NCBI GenBank assembly: GCA_944376265.1
Contig: CALWCD010000006.1
Location: forward strand, 1-60,514
DNA: 60,514 nt
Direction: 5' to 3'
Origin: an uncultured Clostridia bacterium
GTDB taxonomy: Bacteria > Bacillota > Clostridia > Oscillospirales > Acutalibacteraceae
The notes beneath the pieces are model-generated. The model did no database searches. It was not told the origin of the DNA and saw only the letters and a program-made list of their open reading frames with translations. Positions within the stretch are counted from its first letter, which is position 1. The number at the start of each line of letters is the position of its first letter. Positions 44,396-52,832 of the stretch are shown here, in pieces. The position numbers and the translations under genes are program-made.

Positions 44396-47293
44396 TCACA
44401 CCCTGGCCGCCAGAAACTCCACCACGGCGTTTTTCACTTCCGGGTCCTCCCCGAACAGGCCGTTGTTGTTGCACAGCAGCAGAGATTTGACTCCCTTCTG
44501 GCTGTACGCCTGGAACATGCGCACGCTCTGCCCCATGGGCACCTGGATGCCGCAGTCGAAAATGCCGTGGACCAGGCACAGGGGCGCGCTGTGCTCCGTC
44601 ACGTGGGAAATGGGGCTGGCCTCCCAGGCGGCGCGGATCAGCTCTTGATAAGAGGGGTCCTGGTCCCACAAGTGGGCTTTGATGTCCGCCATGCCCTTTC
44701 CCTCCCCCAAATGGCCCAGCAGGCTGGCCAAGGGAGCAAAGGGGCCGTCCGACTGGTTCACTTTGTTGGGCTGGGCCGGCCAAATCTGGGCGGAATCCTC
44801 TCCGAAATGGAAGAAATCGGTAAAGGCGTAATAGGCGGTCGCCGCTTTCACGGAGCAGTCCTGATCCAGGCACCCGCCGATGGCTCCCTCCTGGGCGGGG
44901 TCACCGTTGCAGGCCGCCAGCATGGCGGTAAGGTGTCCCCCCATGGAGCCGCCCACCAGGCCAAAGCGGCCGGGGTCCAGCCCCAGCTCCCGGCTGTGGG
45001 CCTTCAGGTACCGGATGCAGGCCCGCACGTCCTCCCCATAGGTGGGCCAGCGGCTGGGCGGGCACAAGCGGTAATCCACAGAGGCCACCGCGTACCCCCG
45101 CTCTAAAAGCAGCTCCGTGTTGGTTTCGAACTGGTGATGGTTTCCCCCGAACCCGTGGATGTTCACCACGCAGGGAAGGTTTTTCCGCTCCCCCTGAGGA
45201 TAGATCAGGTCCACAAACAGGTCGAAGGTGCTGCGCATCTGCAGATTGGGCTCCCCCCGAACGCCTTTTCCCACAGGCACCGTGGCCACATACAGGTTTC
45301 TCACATCCGCCTGGGGACAGTGGGCCCAGGGCGTTTCCGGCAGGGGGATCTCCCCGCTCTGGTCCCCGAAGGCGTACCGGTCCGGCAGCTGAGCGGTCCC
45401 CTCAAAGGAAAAGTTCTCCCCGTGGGCGGAGGCTCTGACCTCCAGGCCCCTGGTCTCCACCTGGAGGGTGAATGCCGCCGTCTGGTAGACCATCACCCCC
45501 TCTTCCAGGGGATAGGCCTGGAGGCAGGGGTATTCCGTGAACCTTCCCTCTTTCTCAAAGTACACCGCCCGGCGGAACACGTGGAGCCTGGCTCCCTCCC
45601 CTTGGAACACGGTGGCGGTGGGCTTGACCACCGGAAGGGTCAGCCCGGAGGGGCAGCCTTCGCCGGTGTACACCCGAATGGTGGGCATCTCCTCCGGGAA
45701 GCCCTCGGGCTGCTGGAATCCGGAACCGCCGCAGGAAAGGCTCAGCCGCAGCCGACAGCCGGCGGGAATCACCCAGGAGGTGGCCTCCAGGTGGAAGGAA
45801 AGCTTCCGGGGCGTTTCCGGGGAAAGCTCCACCTTGTCCTCCCGGTAGCCCCTATGGTAGGGCAGGCCCAGGGAGGCGTACACGGCATTGGGATGGACCT
45901 TGGCGTGGGAGGCGCGGATCATGCCCTCGGTGATGAAACGGCTGGTGCCATCGGGCCTGACCAGTTCCAGACAGGCGATGAAATTCCCGTCGGTATGGGT
46001 GGAGGTCACCCACAGATCCAGCACCGGCACGCCGGTGATCTCCAGATCCTTGGGCAGGACCTGGGAGGTGAAGGTGAGGGATTTCTCGTCCTGGGGGGTC
46101 ATGTCCCCGGTGATATTCCGGTCCATGCGGCCCATTTTCCCGTAGATGTCCACATCCTCCCGAACGGTGTAAGAAAGGCTTCCCGCCGGGACAGGGGATT
46201 CCTCCAGGGTGTTCTCGGGGCTCAGGTACAGCTTGGGGAAGGTGGTGCCTTCCACAGGGAAATCCGCGGCGTAATGCCACTCCCTGCCGGGAGCCTCCCC
46301 CATGGTGTAATAGTACACGGGAGGCTGGGACAGGCTGCCGGTATCCTTCCCTTTGAGAAGGGCGTCAAAGTAGCGGAGGTGCTCCCCGGCCCAGTCGTAG
46401 GCGGCATTGGGAAACTGGGAGTTCCCGGAGTAGATGCCGCAGTGGGGCCAGGGACCCAACAGCAGCTTGCCGCCCCAGTGCTTCCAGGTGAGGATCTTGT
46501 TGGTGCAGCCGGGATCGAACCAAGCACCCACACTCCACACAGGGATGCGCCCGAAGCGCACGTCGTCCATCCGCTCCCAGGCGGGGACGTCCAGGTTGGG
46601 CCGGTAACCCAGGTAGGGGTGGACGTCGTCCCGGTACATGTTGGGGAGATGCTGCCCCAGGAAGGGCAGGTTCCTCCGGTGGCATTCCCGTGCTTCTTGG
46701 GCCATGGGATAGTAGGGCGCGGGGTCCTCATCCACCGGGTCCCCCAGAGGGAGCTCCAGCTGGGCGGAAGCATCCTCCATGGGGTGATTGCTGTCCTCAG
46801 GGGGAGCCTGGCGTTGCCCGGGCAGGAAGGGCAGGGCACTGACGCCGTTGGGGAAGTCCTGGTCGTAGAAGTCCATGCTGCAGTCACAGGGTATGGAGGC
46901 GAACAGGTGCTTCGGCTGTTCCAGAAGGGTGATTTCCTGGATCATGCCGTGGTTGGAACCGCCGTAGGTTCCCACTTTGCCGGTGCACCAGGGCTCCTGA
47001 GCCAGCGCGTTGATAATGCACTTCATATCCCGGCCGCACCGAGGGCTGAAGAAACCGTCGTACACCCCATAGGAGGCGCCGATCCCCCGAACCTCCACAA
47101 AGGCCACCGCGTACCCCGCCTCCAGAAACCGCAGCACCGCTTCCCGATCCGATTCAAACATTCTGCGGCGGGGAGAGTTTCCCGCCTTCACCAGGAGAGG
47201 AACTTGCTCCTCTGTCTGGGGCCGGTAGAGATCTACGGCCAGCTTGGTGCCGTCGCACCCCGGCAGGTACCGGGATGTCCGCTGATACTCCAT
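44396..47293 (-). CDS. Two-domain esterase: CocE/NonD (S15-type) hydrolase fused to a second alpha/beta-hydrolase
   Basis: A 965-residue protein. Residues ~1-560 match CocE/NonD hydrolases: VEVRGIGAS, nucleophile Ser113 in TYGGSNHG, VGAWFDPG (Asp), GPWPHCG (His), then the C-terminal jelly-roll (LWVTSTHTDGNFIACL). After a linker of ~120 residues a second alpha/beta-hydrolase begins (about 690-965): oxyanion NIHGFGGNHHQFE and nucleophile Ser783 in GLVGGSMGGH, resembling BD-FAE/acetylxylan-esterase-like enzymes. Where the catalytic His is usual (GxxHG) this copy reads NNNG (Asn944), so the second active site may be dead. No signal peptide. AAAGGAGCAATC precedes the ATG. It follows the permease remnant by 34 bases. 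A role in removing acyl groups from xylan oligomers is inferred from context. Confidence 0.78.
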   Translation of the reverse strand: MEYQRTSRYLPGCDGTKLAVDLYRPQTEEQVPLLVKAGNSPRRRMFESDREAVLRFLEAGYAVAFVEVRGIGASYGVYDGFFSPRCGRDMKCIINALAQEPWCTGKVGTYGGSNHGMIQEITLLEQPKHLFASIPCDCSMDFYDQDFPNGVSALPFLPGQRQAPPEDSNHPMEDASAQLELPLGDPVDEDPAPYYPMAQEARECHRRNLPFLGQHLPNMYRDDVHPYLGYRPNLDVPAWERMDDVRFGRIPVWSVGAWFDPGCTNKILTWKHWGGKLLLGPWPHCGIYSGNSQFPNAAYDWAGEHLRYFDALLKGKDTGSLSQPPVYYYTMGEAPGREWHYAADFPVEGTTFPKLYLSPENTLEESPVPAGSLSYTVREDVDIYGKMGRMDRNITGDMTPQDEKSLTFTSQVLPKDLEITGVPVLDLWVTSTHTDGNFIACLELVRPDGTSRFITEGMIRASHAKVHPNAVYASLGLPYHRGYREDKVELSPETPRKLSFHLEATSWVIPAGCRLRLSLSCGGSGFQQPEGFPEEMPTIRVYTGEGCPSGLTLPVVKPTATVFQGEGARLHVFRRAVYFEKEGRFTEYPCLQAYPLEEGVMVYQTAAFTLQVETRGLEVRASAHGENFSFEGTAQLPDRYAFGDQSGEIPLPETPWAHCPQADVRNLYVATVPVGKGVRGEPNLQMRSTFDLFVDLIYPQGERKNLPCVVNIHGFGGNHHQFETNTELLLERGYAVASVDYRLCPPSRWPTYGEDVRACIRYLKAHSRELGLDPGRFGLVGGSMGGHLTAMLAACNGDPAQEGAIGGCLDQDCSVKAATAYYAFTDFFHFGEDSAQIWPAQPNKVNQSDGPFAPLASLLGHLGEGKGMADIKAHLWDQDPSYQELIRAAWEASPISHVTEHSAPLCLVHGIFDCGIQVPMGQSVRMFQAYSQKGVKSLLLCNNNGLFGEDPEVKNAVVEFLAARV

Positions 47294-47327
47294 GGATGAT
47301 TGCTCCTTTCGCTGTTTTCTAAAACTT

Positions 47328-48489
47328 TTATCCCTTTACGCCGCCTACCACAATGCCTTTCACAAAGAACTTCTGGAAGAAGGGATAGACCGCCAGCACC
47401 GGCACCACGGCAATCACCGCGATGGCCATGCGCACACCGGAAGTGGGCACGCTGAGATTGGCGTTCTGCAGGGACGATACATTGGAGTTGTTGGCCAGAA
47501 ATTCCGCGTTGGACATCATGGTGTTCAGCACGTTCTGGATGGTGTAAAGATCCGTGCGGCGCACCAGGTAATACAGGCCGTTGATCCAGTCGTTCCAATA
47601 GGCCAGGCCGGAAAACAGGGCCACCGTGGCCAGCATGGGTTTGGAAAGGGGAACGGCCCACATCGTTGTCCTGCATGAGCGCCCGGTAGACAAAGGTGTC
47701 GATGGTGGTAGTGGTCTCGTAGAGCATGCCGCTGCCCTGGGGCACCTGATAGAACAGGCCGAAGTCGGAGGCGAACATGCGTCCCAGAGACATGATCACC
47801 AGGATGATCACCGTGGGCCGCAGCAGGGGAAGGGTGATGTTTCGAATCTGCTGCCAGGTGGTGGCACCGTCCACCACCGCCGCTTCATAGTACGAACGGT
47901 CAAAGCCCACCAAAGTGGCAAAGTATACAATGCTCTGGAACCCGAAGCTCTTCCACAGGTAGACGATGGTCAGGATCACCGGCCAGCAGCCTTTTTCCGT
48001 GTACCAGTTGACTCCCTCCAGTCCCAAAGGCTCCAAGATGCTCTTGTTGATAAAGCCATTGGTTCCGCTGAGAAATGCGAAAACAAGATAGCCGATGATC
48101 ACCATGGACATCAGGTGGGGAATGAGAATGACCGTTTGATAGACCTGCTTTGCCTTTTTGCTGACCACTTCGTTGAGCAGAATGGCCACCAGAATGGCAA
48201 ACACATTTCCCAGCACCAAAAAGGCCACATTGTAGAGGATGGTATTGCGAAACATGATGACCGCCCACTTGGACCCAAACAGATAGGAAAAGTTCTCAAG
48301 CCCATTCCAGGGGCTTTCCCACATCCCCTTGGCGAAGCTGAAATCCTTAAAGGCCAGGATCAAGCCGGACATGGGCATGTAGTTGTTGATGATGAGATAG
48401 GCGATGCTGGGCAGGGCCAGCAGGTACAGAGGCAGGTATTTCATCAGCCGCTTCTTCAGCGGCGCCCCGGTTTTTATATTTTTATCCAT
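47328..48489 (-). pseudogene. lplB-lplC sugar ABC permease pair fused by an internal deletion
   Basis: The 5' part (48489 to about 47660) encodes ~275 residues of an LplB-type CUT1 permease with five helices and the EAA loop YYEAAVVDGATTWQQIRNITLPLL, ending at YRALMQDNDVG just before the last helix. The 3' part (about 47662 to 47328), in another frame, encodes the last ~110 residues of an LplC/YtcP-type permease (AVPLSKPMLATVALFSGLAYWNDW...YPFFQKFFVKGIVVGGVKG). The end of lplB and roughly the first 180 codons of lplC are missing, and the join is out of frame (+1). The first gene keeps its ribosome site (GGGGGAT). No binding-protein gene is present on either side. Read as is, a 418-residue nonsense-tailed product would be made; it is not functional. 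Confidence 0.85.
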
Positions 48490-48509
48490 ATCGAAATCCC
48501 CCGATAGAA

Positions 48510-48539
48510 GCAATGCCGCGGGTCTCCCTGCGGCATTGC
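48510..48539 (-). promoter_or_regulatory. strong hairpin before lplB
   Basis: GCAATGCCGC / GCGGCATTGC, a perfect 10-bp stem with a 10-nt loop, 21 bases upstream of the lplB start. No T run follows. Such hairpins often sit between a binding-protein gene and its permeases and reduce read-through. Confidence 0.5.
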
Positions 48540-48607
48540 GGTTATTTTCACTGAAAAACTAAGTCCAGCGTCACTGAGCCAGGAACTCCAGTGATTATTC
48601 TTGCATC

Positions 48608-48636
48608 TTGTAGAAAAAGAGCGGCAGTGATATAAT
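48608..48636 (+). promoter_or_regulatory. promoter of the OYE-type reductase
   Basis: TTGTAG, 17-bp spacer, TATAAT. Confidence 0.82.
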
Positions 48637-48687
48637 GAATTTTATAGAAACTGACTACTGCCAAACACACAGAAAGGAGCAATGCTG

Positions 48688-50679
48688 ATGCTTTCACAAC
48701 ACAAGATTCTCTTTGACAAGACATGCGTGGGGAACACGGAGCTGAAAAACCGCTTCGCCATGGCACCCATGGGCCCCCTGGGCCTGGGCGACTCCCACGG
48801 CGGCTTCAACCAGCGGGGCATCGACTACTACACCGAGCGGGCCAAGGGCGGCACCGGCCTGATCATCACCGGCGTCACCTTTGCCGACAACGAGGTGGAG
48901 GAGCACGGCATGCCCAACTGTCCCTGCGCCACCTATGACCCCATCCAGTTTGTCCGCACCGCCCGGGAAATGACCGAGCGCATCCACGCTTACGGCTCGA
49001 AAATTTGGCTGCAGATGTCCGGCGGCTTCGGCCGGGTGACCATCCCCACCAACCTGGGCGAGTATCCCCCGGTGGCCCCTTCCCCCATCATGCACCGGTG
49101 GCTGGACAAGGTGTGCCGGGAGCTGACCGTGGAGGAGATCCGCCACATTGTCAAGCAGTTCGGCAAGGGCGCCTTCAACGCCAAGCGGGCCGGCTTTGAC
49201 GGAGTGGAGATCCACGCCGTCCACGAGGGCTACCTCATCGACCAGTTCGCCATCTCCTTCTTCAACCACCGCACCGATGAGTACGGCGGCTCTCTGGAGA
49301 ACCGGCTGCGCTTTGCCAGGGAGATCGTGGAGGAGATCAAGGCCCGCTGCGGCAAGGACTTTGTGGTGGCCCTGCGGTACAGCCCCAAGAGCTTCATCAA
49401 GGACTGGCGGGTAGGCGCCCTGCCGGGAGAGGAGTTTGAGGAAAAGGGCCGGGATCTGCCCGAAGGCGTGGAGGCCGCCAAGCTGCTGGTGAAGTACGGC
49501 TACGACTGCCTGGATGTGGACGTGGGCAGCTACGACGCCTGGTGGTGGAGCCATCCCCCCATGTACCAGAAGAAGGGCCTGTACATTGAGTACGCCAAAC
49601 TGGTGAAGGACGCGGTGGACGTACCCGTCATCTGCGCCGGCCGCATGGACGATCCGGACATGGCTGCCAAGGCTGTGGAAGAGGGCGCCTGTGACATCGT
49701 CTCCCTGGGCCGTCCTCTGCTGGCGGACCCGGATTATGTGAACAAGCTCAAGGCGGGCAAGGTGGAGTCCATCCGTCCCTGCCTGTCCTGCCAGGAGGGC
49801 TGCATGGGCCGCATCCAGGAATACTCCGCCCTCAACTGCGCTGTGAACCCCGCCTGCTGCCGGGAGCGGATTGCTCAGCTGCTGCCCACCACCTCTCCCA
49901 AGAAGGTGCTCATCATCGGCGGGGGCCCTGCCGGCTGCGAGGCTGCCCGAGTGCTGGCCATTCGGGGCCACAAGCCGGTGTTGTGCGAGGCGAGAGCCTC
50001 CCTGGGCGGCAACCTGATCCCCGGCGGCGTGCCGGACTTTAAAGAGGACGACCGGGCTCTGTACCGCTGGTACGCTCACGAGCTCCAGGAGCTGGGCGTG
50101 GAAGTGCGGCTGAACGCCAAAATGACCGCCCAGGACATTCAGAAGGAGAACTTCGACGTGCTGATCCTGGCCACCGGGTCCACCCCCAAGCGGATTCCCC
50201 TCACGGGCAACGTGCTCACCGCGGAGGACGTGCTCCTGGGCAAGGCGGACCCCGGGAAGTCCACCGTGGTGGTGGGCGGCGGCCTGGTGGGCTGCGAGAC
50301 CGCTCTGTGGCTGCGGGAGCAGGGCAAGGACGTAACCCTGGTGGAGGCTTTGGACAAGCTGCTGGCGGTAAACGGGCCTCTGTGCCACGCCAACTCCGAG
50401 ATGCTGGAGGCTTTGGTGCCCTTCAAGGGGGTGCAGGTGAAGTGCGGCTGCACCGTGAAGAGCGCTCAGCCCGGCAGCGTGGTCGTAGCCGGCAAGGAAG
50501 GGGAGGAGACCATCCCCGCCGACTCGGTGATCCTCTGCGTGGGGTACAAGTCGGAAAACAGCCTGTATGACCAGCTGAAGGACACTGTGGACGACCTGTA
50601 TCAGATCGGCGACGCCAACAAGGTGTCCAACATCATGTACGCTATTTGGGATGCCTACGAGGTGGCAAGCACCCTGTAA
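48688..50679 (+). CDS. NADH:flavin oxidoreductase / enoate reductase family (OYE plus Fe-S plus FAD)
   Basis: A 663-residue three-part flavoenzyme. The N-terminal TIM barrel binds FMN (FAMAPMGPLG, GFDGVEIHAVHEGYLIDQF, HRTDEYGGSLENR, VSLGRPLLADPDY). A 4Fe-4S site follows in SCQEGCMGRIQ...LNCAVNP. The C-terminal part is a FAD/NAD(P)H disulfide-reductase-like fold (VLIIGGGPAGCEAARVLA, VVVGGGLVGCETALWL). Relatives include 2,4-dienoyl-CoA reductase, 2-enoate reductase and the bile-acid BaiCD/BaiH enzymes. The ATG at 48688 is preferred over 48682 because it sits eight bases after AAAGGAG. It has its own promoter and terminator. The electron acceptor cannot be decided; plant phenolic acids, flavonoids or steroids are possible. 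Confidence 0.88.
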   Translation: MLSQHKILFDKTCVGNTELKNRFAMAPMGPLGLGDSHGGFNQRGIDYYTERAKGGTGLIITGVTFADNEVEEHGMPNCPCATYDPIQFVRTAREMTERIHAYGSKIWLQMSGGFGRVTIPTNLGEYPPVAPSPIMHRWLDKVCRELTVEEIRHIVKQFGKGAFNAKRAGFDGVEIHAVHEGYLIDQFAISFFNHRTDEYGGSLENRLRFAREIVEEIKARCGKDFVVALRYSPKSFIKDWRVGALPGEEFEEKGRDLPEGVEAAKLLVKYGYDCLDVDVGSYDAWWWSHPPMYQKKGLYIEYAKLVKDAVDVPVICAGRMDDPDMAAKAVEEGACDIVSLGRPLLADPDYVNKLKAGKVESIRPCLSCQEGCMGRIQEYSALNCAVNPACCRERIAQLLPTTSPKKVLIIGGGPAGCEAARVLAIRGHKPVLCEARASLGGNLIPGGVPDFKEDDRALYRWYAHELQELGVEVRLNAKMTAQDIQKENFDVLILATGSTPKRIPLTGNVLTAEDVLLGKADPGKSTVVVGGGLVGCETALWLREQGKDVTLVEALDKLLAVNGPLCHANSEMLEALVPFKGVQVKCGCTVKSAQPGSVVVAGKEGEETIPADSVILCVGYKSENSLYDQLKDTVDDLYQIGDANKVSNIMYAIWDAYEVASTL

Positions 50680-50690
50680 GCTGCCCATGG

Positions 50691-50730
50691 AAAAAGACCG
50701 GAGAGGTTCGCCCCTCTCCAGTCTTTTTTT
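50691..50730 (+). terminator. terminator after the OYE-type reductase
   Basis: AAAAAGACCGGAGAGG / CCTCTCCAGTCTTTTTTT (one C-A mismatch), T7 on the plus side and A5 on the other, so it probably serves the converging EamA gene too. Confidence 0.85.
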
Positions 50731-51568
50731 ACAAATTCAGCAGCACCAGCGCCGCCAGGATCATTCCCACGGCCCCCAGCTGCCGGCGGTTCAGCCGTTC
50801 CCGGAACAGGAAAAAGCTGGCCGCGGAGATCACCAAAATGGCTCCCACGCTGTAACTGGGATACACCAAAAAGGCGGGGAGTTCCGTCAGGGCCGCCAGC
50901 AGCAGCCGGGAGGAGAAGAAGTTCGGCACCCCCACCAAAATTCCCAGGAGCACGTCCCGGCGGGCCAAACGCTGTCTTTCCCGAATCAGCAGCGCCAGGG
51001 TAAACAACGCGGCGAACAGGAAGATGTAGAACACAAACAGACCGTCATCCCGGCGGGAGCCCAGCTGGGTGAAGATCTTGGACATGCTGTCGCTGGCCCC
51101 GTTGAGCAGCAGTGCCAAAAGCAGCGGCACCAGGGCCAGGCCCGGGGACATCCCCTGGGGCTGGCCCTTTTTCGGCAGACCGTTCATCACCACGGCGGCC
51201 AACACCGCCACCAGGATCCCCGCTCCCTGGAGCAGGGAAGGCCGCTCCCCAAACAGGACCACCGACACCAGAATAGGCACCAGCACCCCCAGCCTGGTAA
51301 ACACTGAGGAGAGCACCGCTCCGTTTTTCCGGATGCTGTAGGCGTAGACGATCAGAGCAGCCAGGTAGAGGAAGCCGCTCACCGCCCCCAGCCACAGGGG
51401 CAGGGGGTCACCGTTCCAGAGGGATTTCCCCTCCATGGTCAAAAAGGCCAGCAGGGCGCAGGTGACATAATTGAAGAAGTACACCCCATAGCCGTAGCCG
51501 GAATCCAGATATTTCAGCACAATGGCCAGCACAGAGCTGGAAAGCACTGCCAACAGTAAAAAAACCAT
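50729..51568 (-). CDS. EamA/DMT-family membrane transporter
   Basis: A 279-residue integral membrane protein with about ten hydrophobic helices in two repeated EamA halves (first half ending VLFGERPSLLQGAGILVAVLAAVVM; second ending FFLFRERLNRRQLGAVGMILAALVLLNL). Such proteins usually export small metabolites or amino acids. The ATG at 51568 is chosen because AAAGGGTGG lies at good spacing; a GTG at 51577 overlaps that site. It has its own promoter, divergent from the Fic gene. Substrate unknown. Confidence 0.87.
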   Translation of the reverse strand: MVFLLLAVLSSSVLAIVLKYLDSGYGYGVYFFNYVTCALLAFLTMEGKSLWNGDPLPLWLGAVSGFLYLAALIVYAYSIRKNGAVLSSVFTRLGVLVPILVSVVLFGERPSLLQGAGILVAVLAAVVMNGLPKKGQPQGMSPGLALVPLLLALLLNGASDSMSKIFTQLGSRRDDGLFVFYIFLFAALFTLALLIRERQRLARRDVLLGILVGVPNFFSSRLLLAALTELPAFLVYPSYSVGAILVISAASFFLFRERLNRRQLGAVGMILAALVLLNL

Positions 51569-51598
51569 CCGTTCCACCCTTTCTCTTTCCTCTGTAAC

Positions 51599-51627
51599 AC
51601 TATACTCCTATTTGTTAAATTTTGCAA
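51599..51627 (-). promoter_or_regulatory. promoter of the EamA transporter gene
   Basis: Minus strand TTGCAA, 17-bp spacer, TATAGT. Confidence 0.75.
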
Positions 51628-51644
51628 AACAATCCCCGGAACAG

Positions 51645-51673
51645 TTGCGCATCCCCGGAAAGAACGGTATAAT
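51645..51673 (+). promoter_or_regulatory. promoter of the fic-arsC-thpR unit
   Basis: TTGCGC, 17-bp spacer, TATAAT. Confidence 0.8.
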
Positions 51674-51710
51674 AGTTTCCATAATTTTCTTTTTGGGAAG
51701 GAGGGTGCCT

Positions 51711-52442
51711 ATGAGCGCCTACTCGGCGGCAGTTGCCAAATGGCAGTCTCACCAACTGCGCAGCCCGGCAGATCTGGACCGCCTGCTTTTCGACTTTACC
51801 CCTCGTTTCACCTATCACTCCGCCCTGCTGGAAGGGCGAGAGATCGCATACAGCACCGTGGAAGAGTTTTTCCACACAGGGGCCGTTTCCCATTTTTCCG
51901 GAGACCCCAAAGAACTGGTGCAGCTGTACAGTCACAAACGCTGTTACGATTATCTGCGGGAACACGTGATGGCTCGGGACGACCTGGACACCCTTCTGGT
52001 GCTGGAGATCCACCGGCTGCTCACCAGCGGCACGTACAGCGAACCCTTTTTCCTGGCCAACGGGGAACGCCCCGGCGAGCTGAAAAAGCAAAACTTTGTC
52101 ACCGCTGTCAACGCGGTGGGCGCTTCCGCCCGGGATGTGGGCGCGGAACTGGACCGGCTGATGGAGGAGATCAGCGGGTACTGCGGCGCAGAGCTTCTGG
52201 AGGCCGCCGCCTACTTTCACAGCCGCTTTGAGAACATCCACCCCTTTGCCGCCGGCAACGGAACGGTGGGCCGGGTGCTGGTCAACTATTTCCTGCTGAT
52301 CCGGGACCATCCGCCCCTGATCTTCTTCTCTGAGGACAAGGAACGGTACCTCCAGTGCCTGAGCGCCTACGACCACCAGCGGAACCCAGGCCCCCTGGCG
52401 GATTTTCTGGAGGAAGAACTGGCCAAGACCTGGGCAGAATAA
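51711..52442 (+). CDS. Fic-domain protein with an atypical active-site motif
   Basis: A 243-residue Fic protein; Fic domains usually transfer AMP to a target hydroxyl. The active-site loop reads HPFAAGNGTVGR instead of the canonical HPFx(D/E)GNGRxxR: the metal-ligand Asp/Glu is Ala and the first Arg is Thr, while the His and second Arg remain. Near the N-terminus SALLEG (in FTYHSALLEGRE) fits the inhibitory (S/T)xxxE(G/N) helix of autoinhibited class II Fic proteins. The start follows AAGGAGGGTGCCT; the open frame to 51522 crosses the promoter and is rejected. It is followed by the arsC-like gene after 39 bases. No antitoxin-like neighbour. AMPylation may be weak or replaced by another reaction. 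Confidence 0.87.
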   Translation: MSAYSAAVAKWQSHQLRSPADLDRLLFDFTPRFTYHSALLEGREIAYSTVEEFFHTGAVSHFSGDPKELVQLYSHKRCYDYLREHVMARDDLDTLLVLEIHRLLTSGTYSEPFFLANGERPGELKKQNFVTAVNAVGASARDVGAELDRLMEEISGYCGAELLEAAAYFHSRFENIHPFAAGNGTVGRVLVNYFLLIRDHPPLIFFSEDKERYLQCLSAYDHQRNPGPLADFLEEELAKTWAE

Positions 52443-52481
52443 AGTTGTCATTCCCATCACTTTGGAAAGGAAGTCATTCCC

Positions 52482-52832
52482 ATGCTGTTTGTCTGCTACC
52501 CCAAATGCTCCACCTGCAAAAAAGCCCAGGCCTGGCTGGACACCCACGGCCTCTCCTACCAGGTGCGGGACATCAAGACCCAAAACCCTTCCCAGGAGGA
52601 ACTGCGCCGGTGGCACAGTGAAAGCGGCCTGCCTTTGAAGCGCTTTTTCAACACCAGCGGCCAGCAGTACCGGGGGCTGGAACTGAAGGACAAGCTCCCC
52701 CAGATGACGGAGGACCAGCAGCTGGCGCTGCTTGCCACCGACGGCATGCTGGTGAAACGGCCTATCCTGCTCACCGGCAGCAAGGTGCTGGTGGGATTTA
52801 AAGAGGCGGAATGGGAGGCCACCCTGCTGTGA
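52482..52832 (+). CDS. ArsC/Spx-family thioredoxin-fold protein
   Basis: A 116-residue ArsC-family protein with the redox motif CSTC (Cys9, Cys12) in YPKCSTCKKAQAWL, then KTQNPSQEELRRW and a conserved late segment MLVKRPILLTGSKVLVGFKEAEW. It resembles the YffB/Spx-like branch, in which members act as glutathione- or thiol-dependent reductases or transcription-associated redox sensors, rather than arsenate reductase of an ars operon. GGAAAGGAAGTC lies upstream. It overlaps thpR by 4 bases. Confidence 0.88.
   Translation: MLFVCYPKCSTCKKAQAWLDTHGLSYQVRDIKTQNPSQEELRRWHSESGLPLKRFFNTSGQQYRGLELKDKLPQMTEDQQLALLATDGMLVKRPILLTGSKVLVGFKEAEWEATLL

Noticed and set aside
48688-50679. Bile-acid BaiCD/BaiH gene
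   Set aside because: Same superfamily, but no other bai genes are nearby and the family is broad, so the specific name is not justified.
51711-52832. Toxin-antitoxin module (Fic plus small partner)
   Set aside because: The neighbour is an ArsC/Spx-like thioredoxin-fold protein, and the inhibitory helix is within the Fic protein itself.
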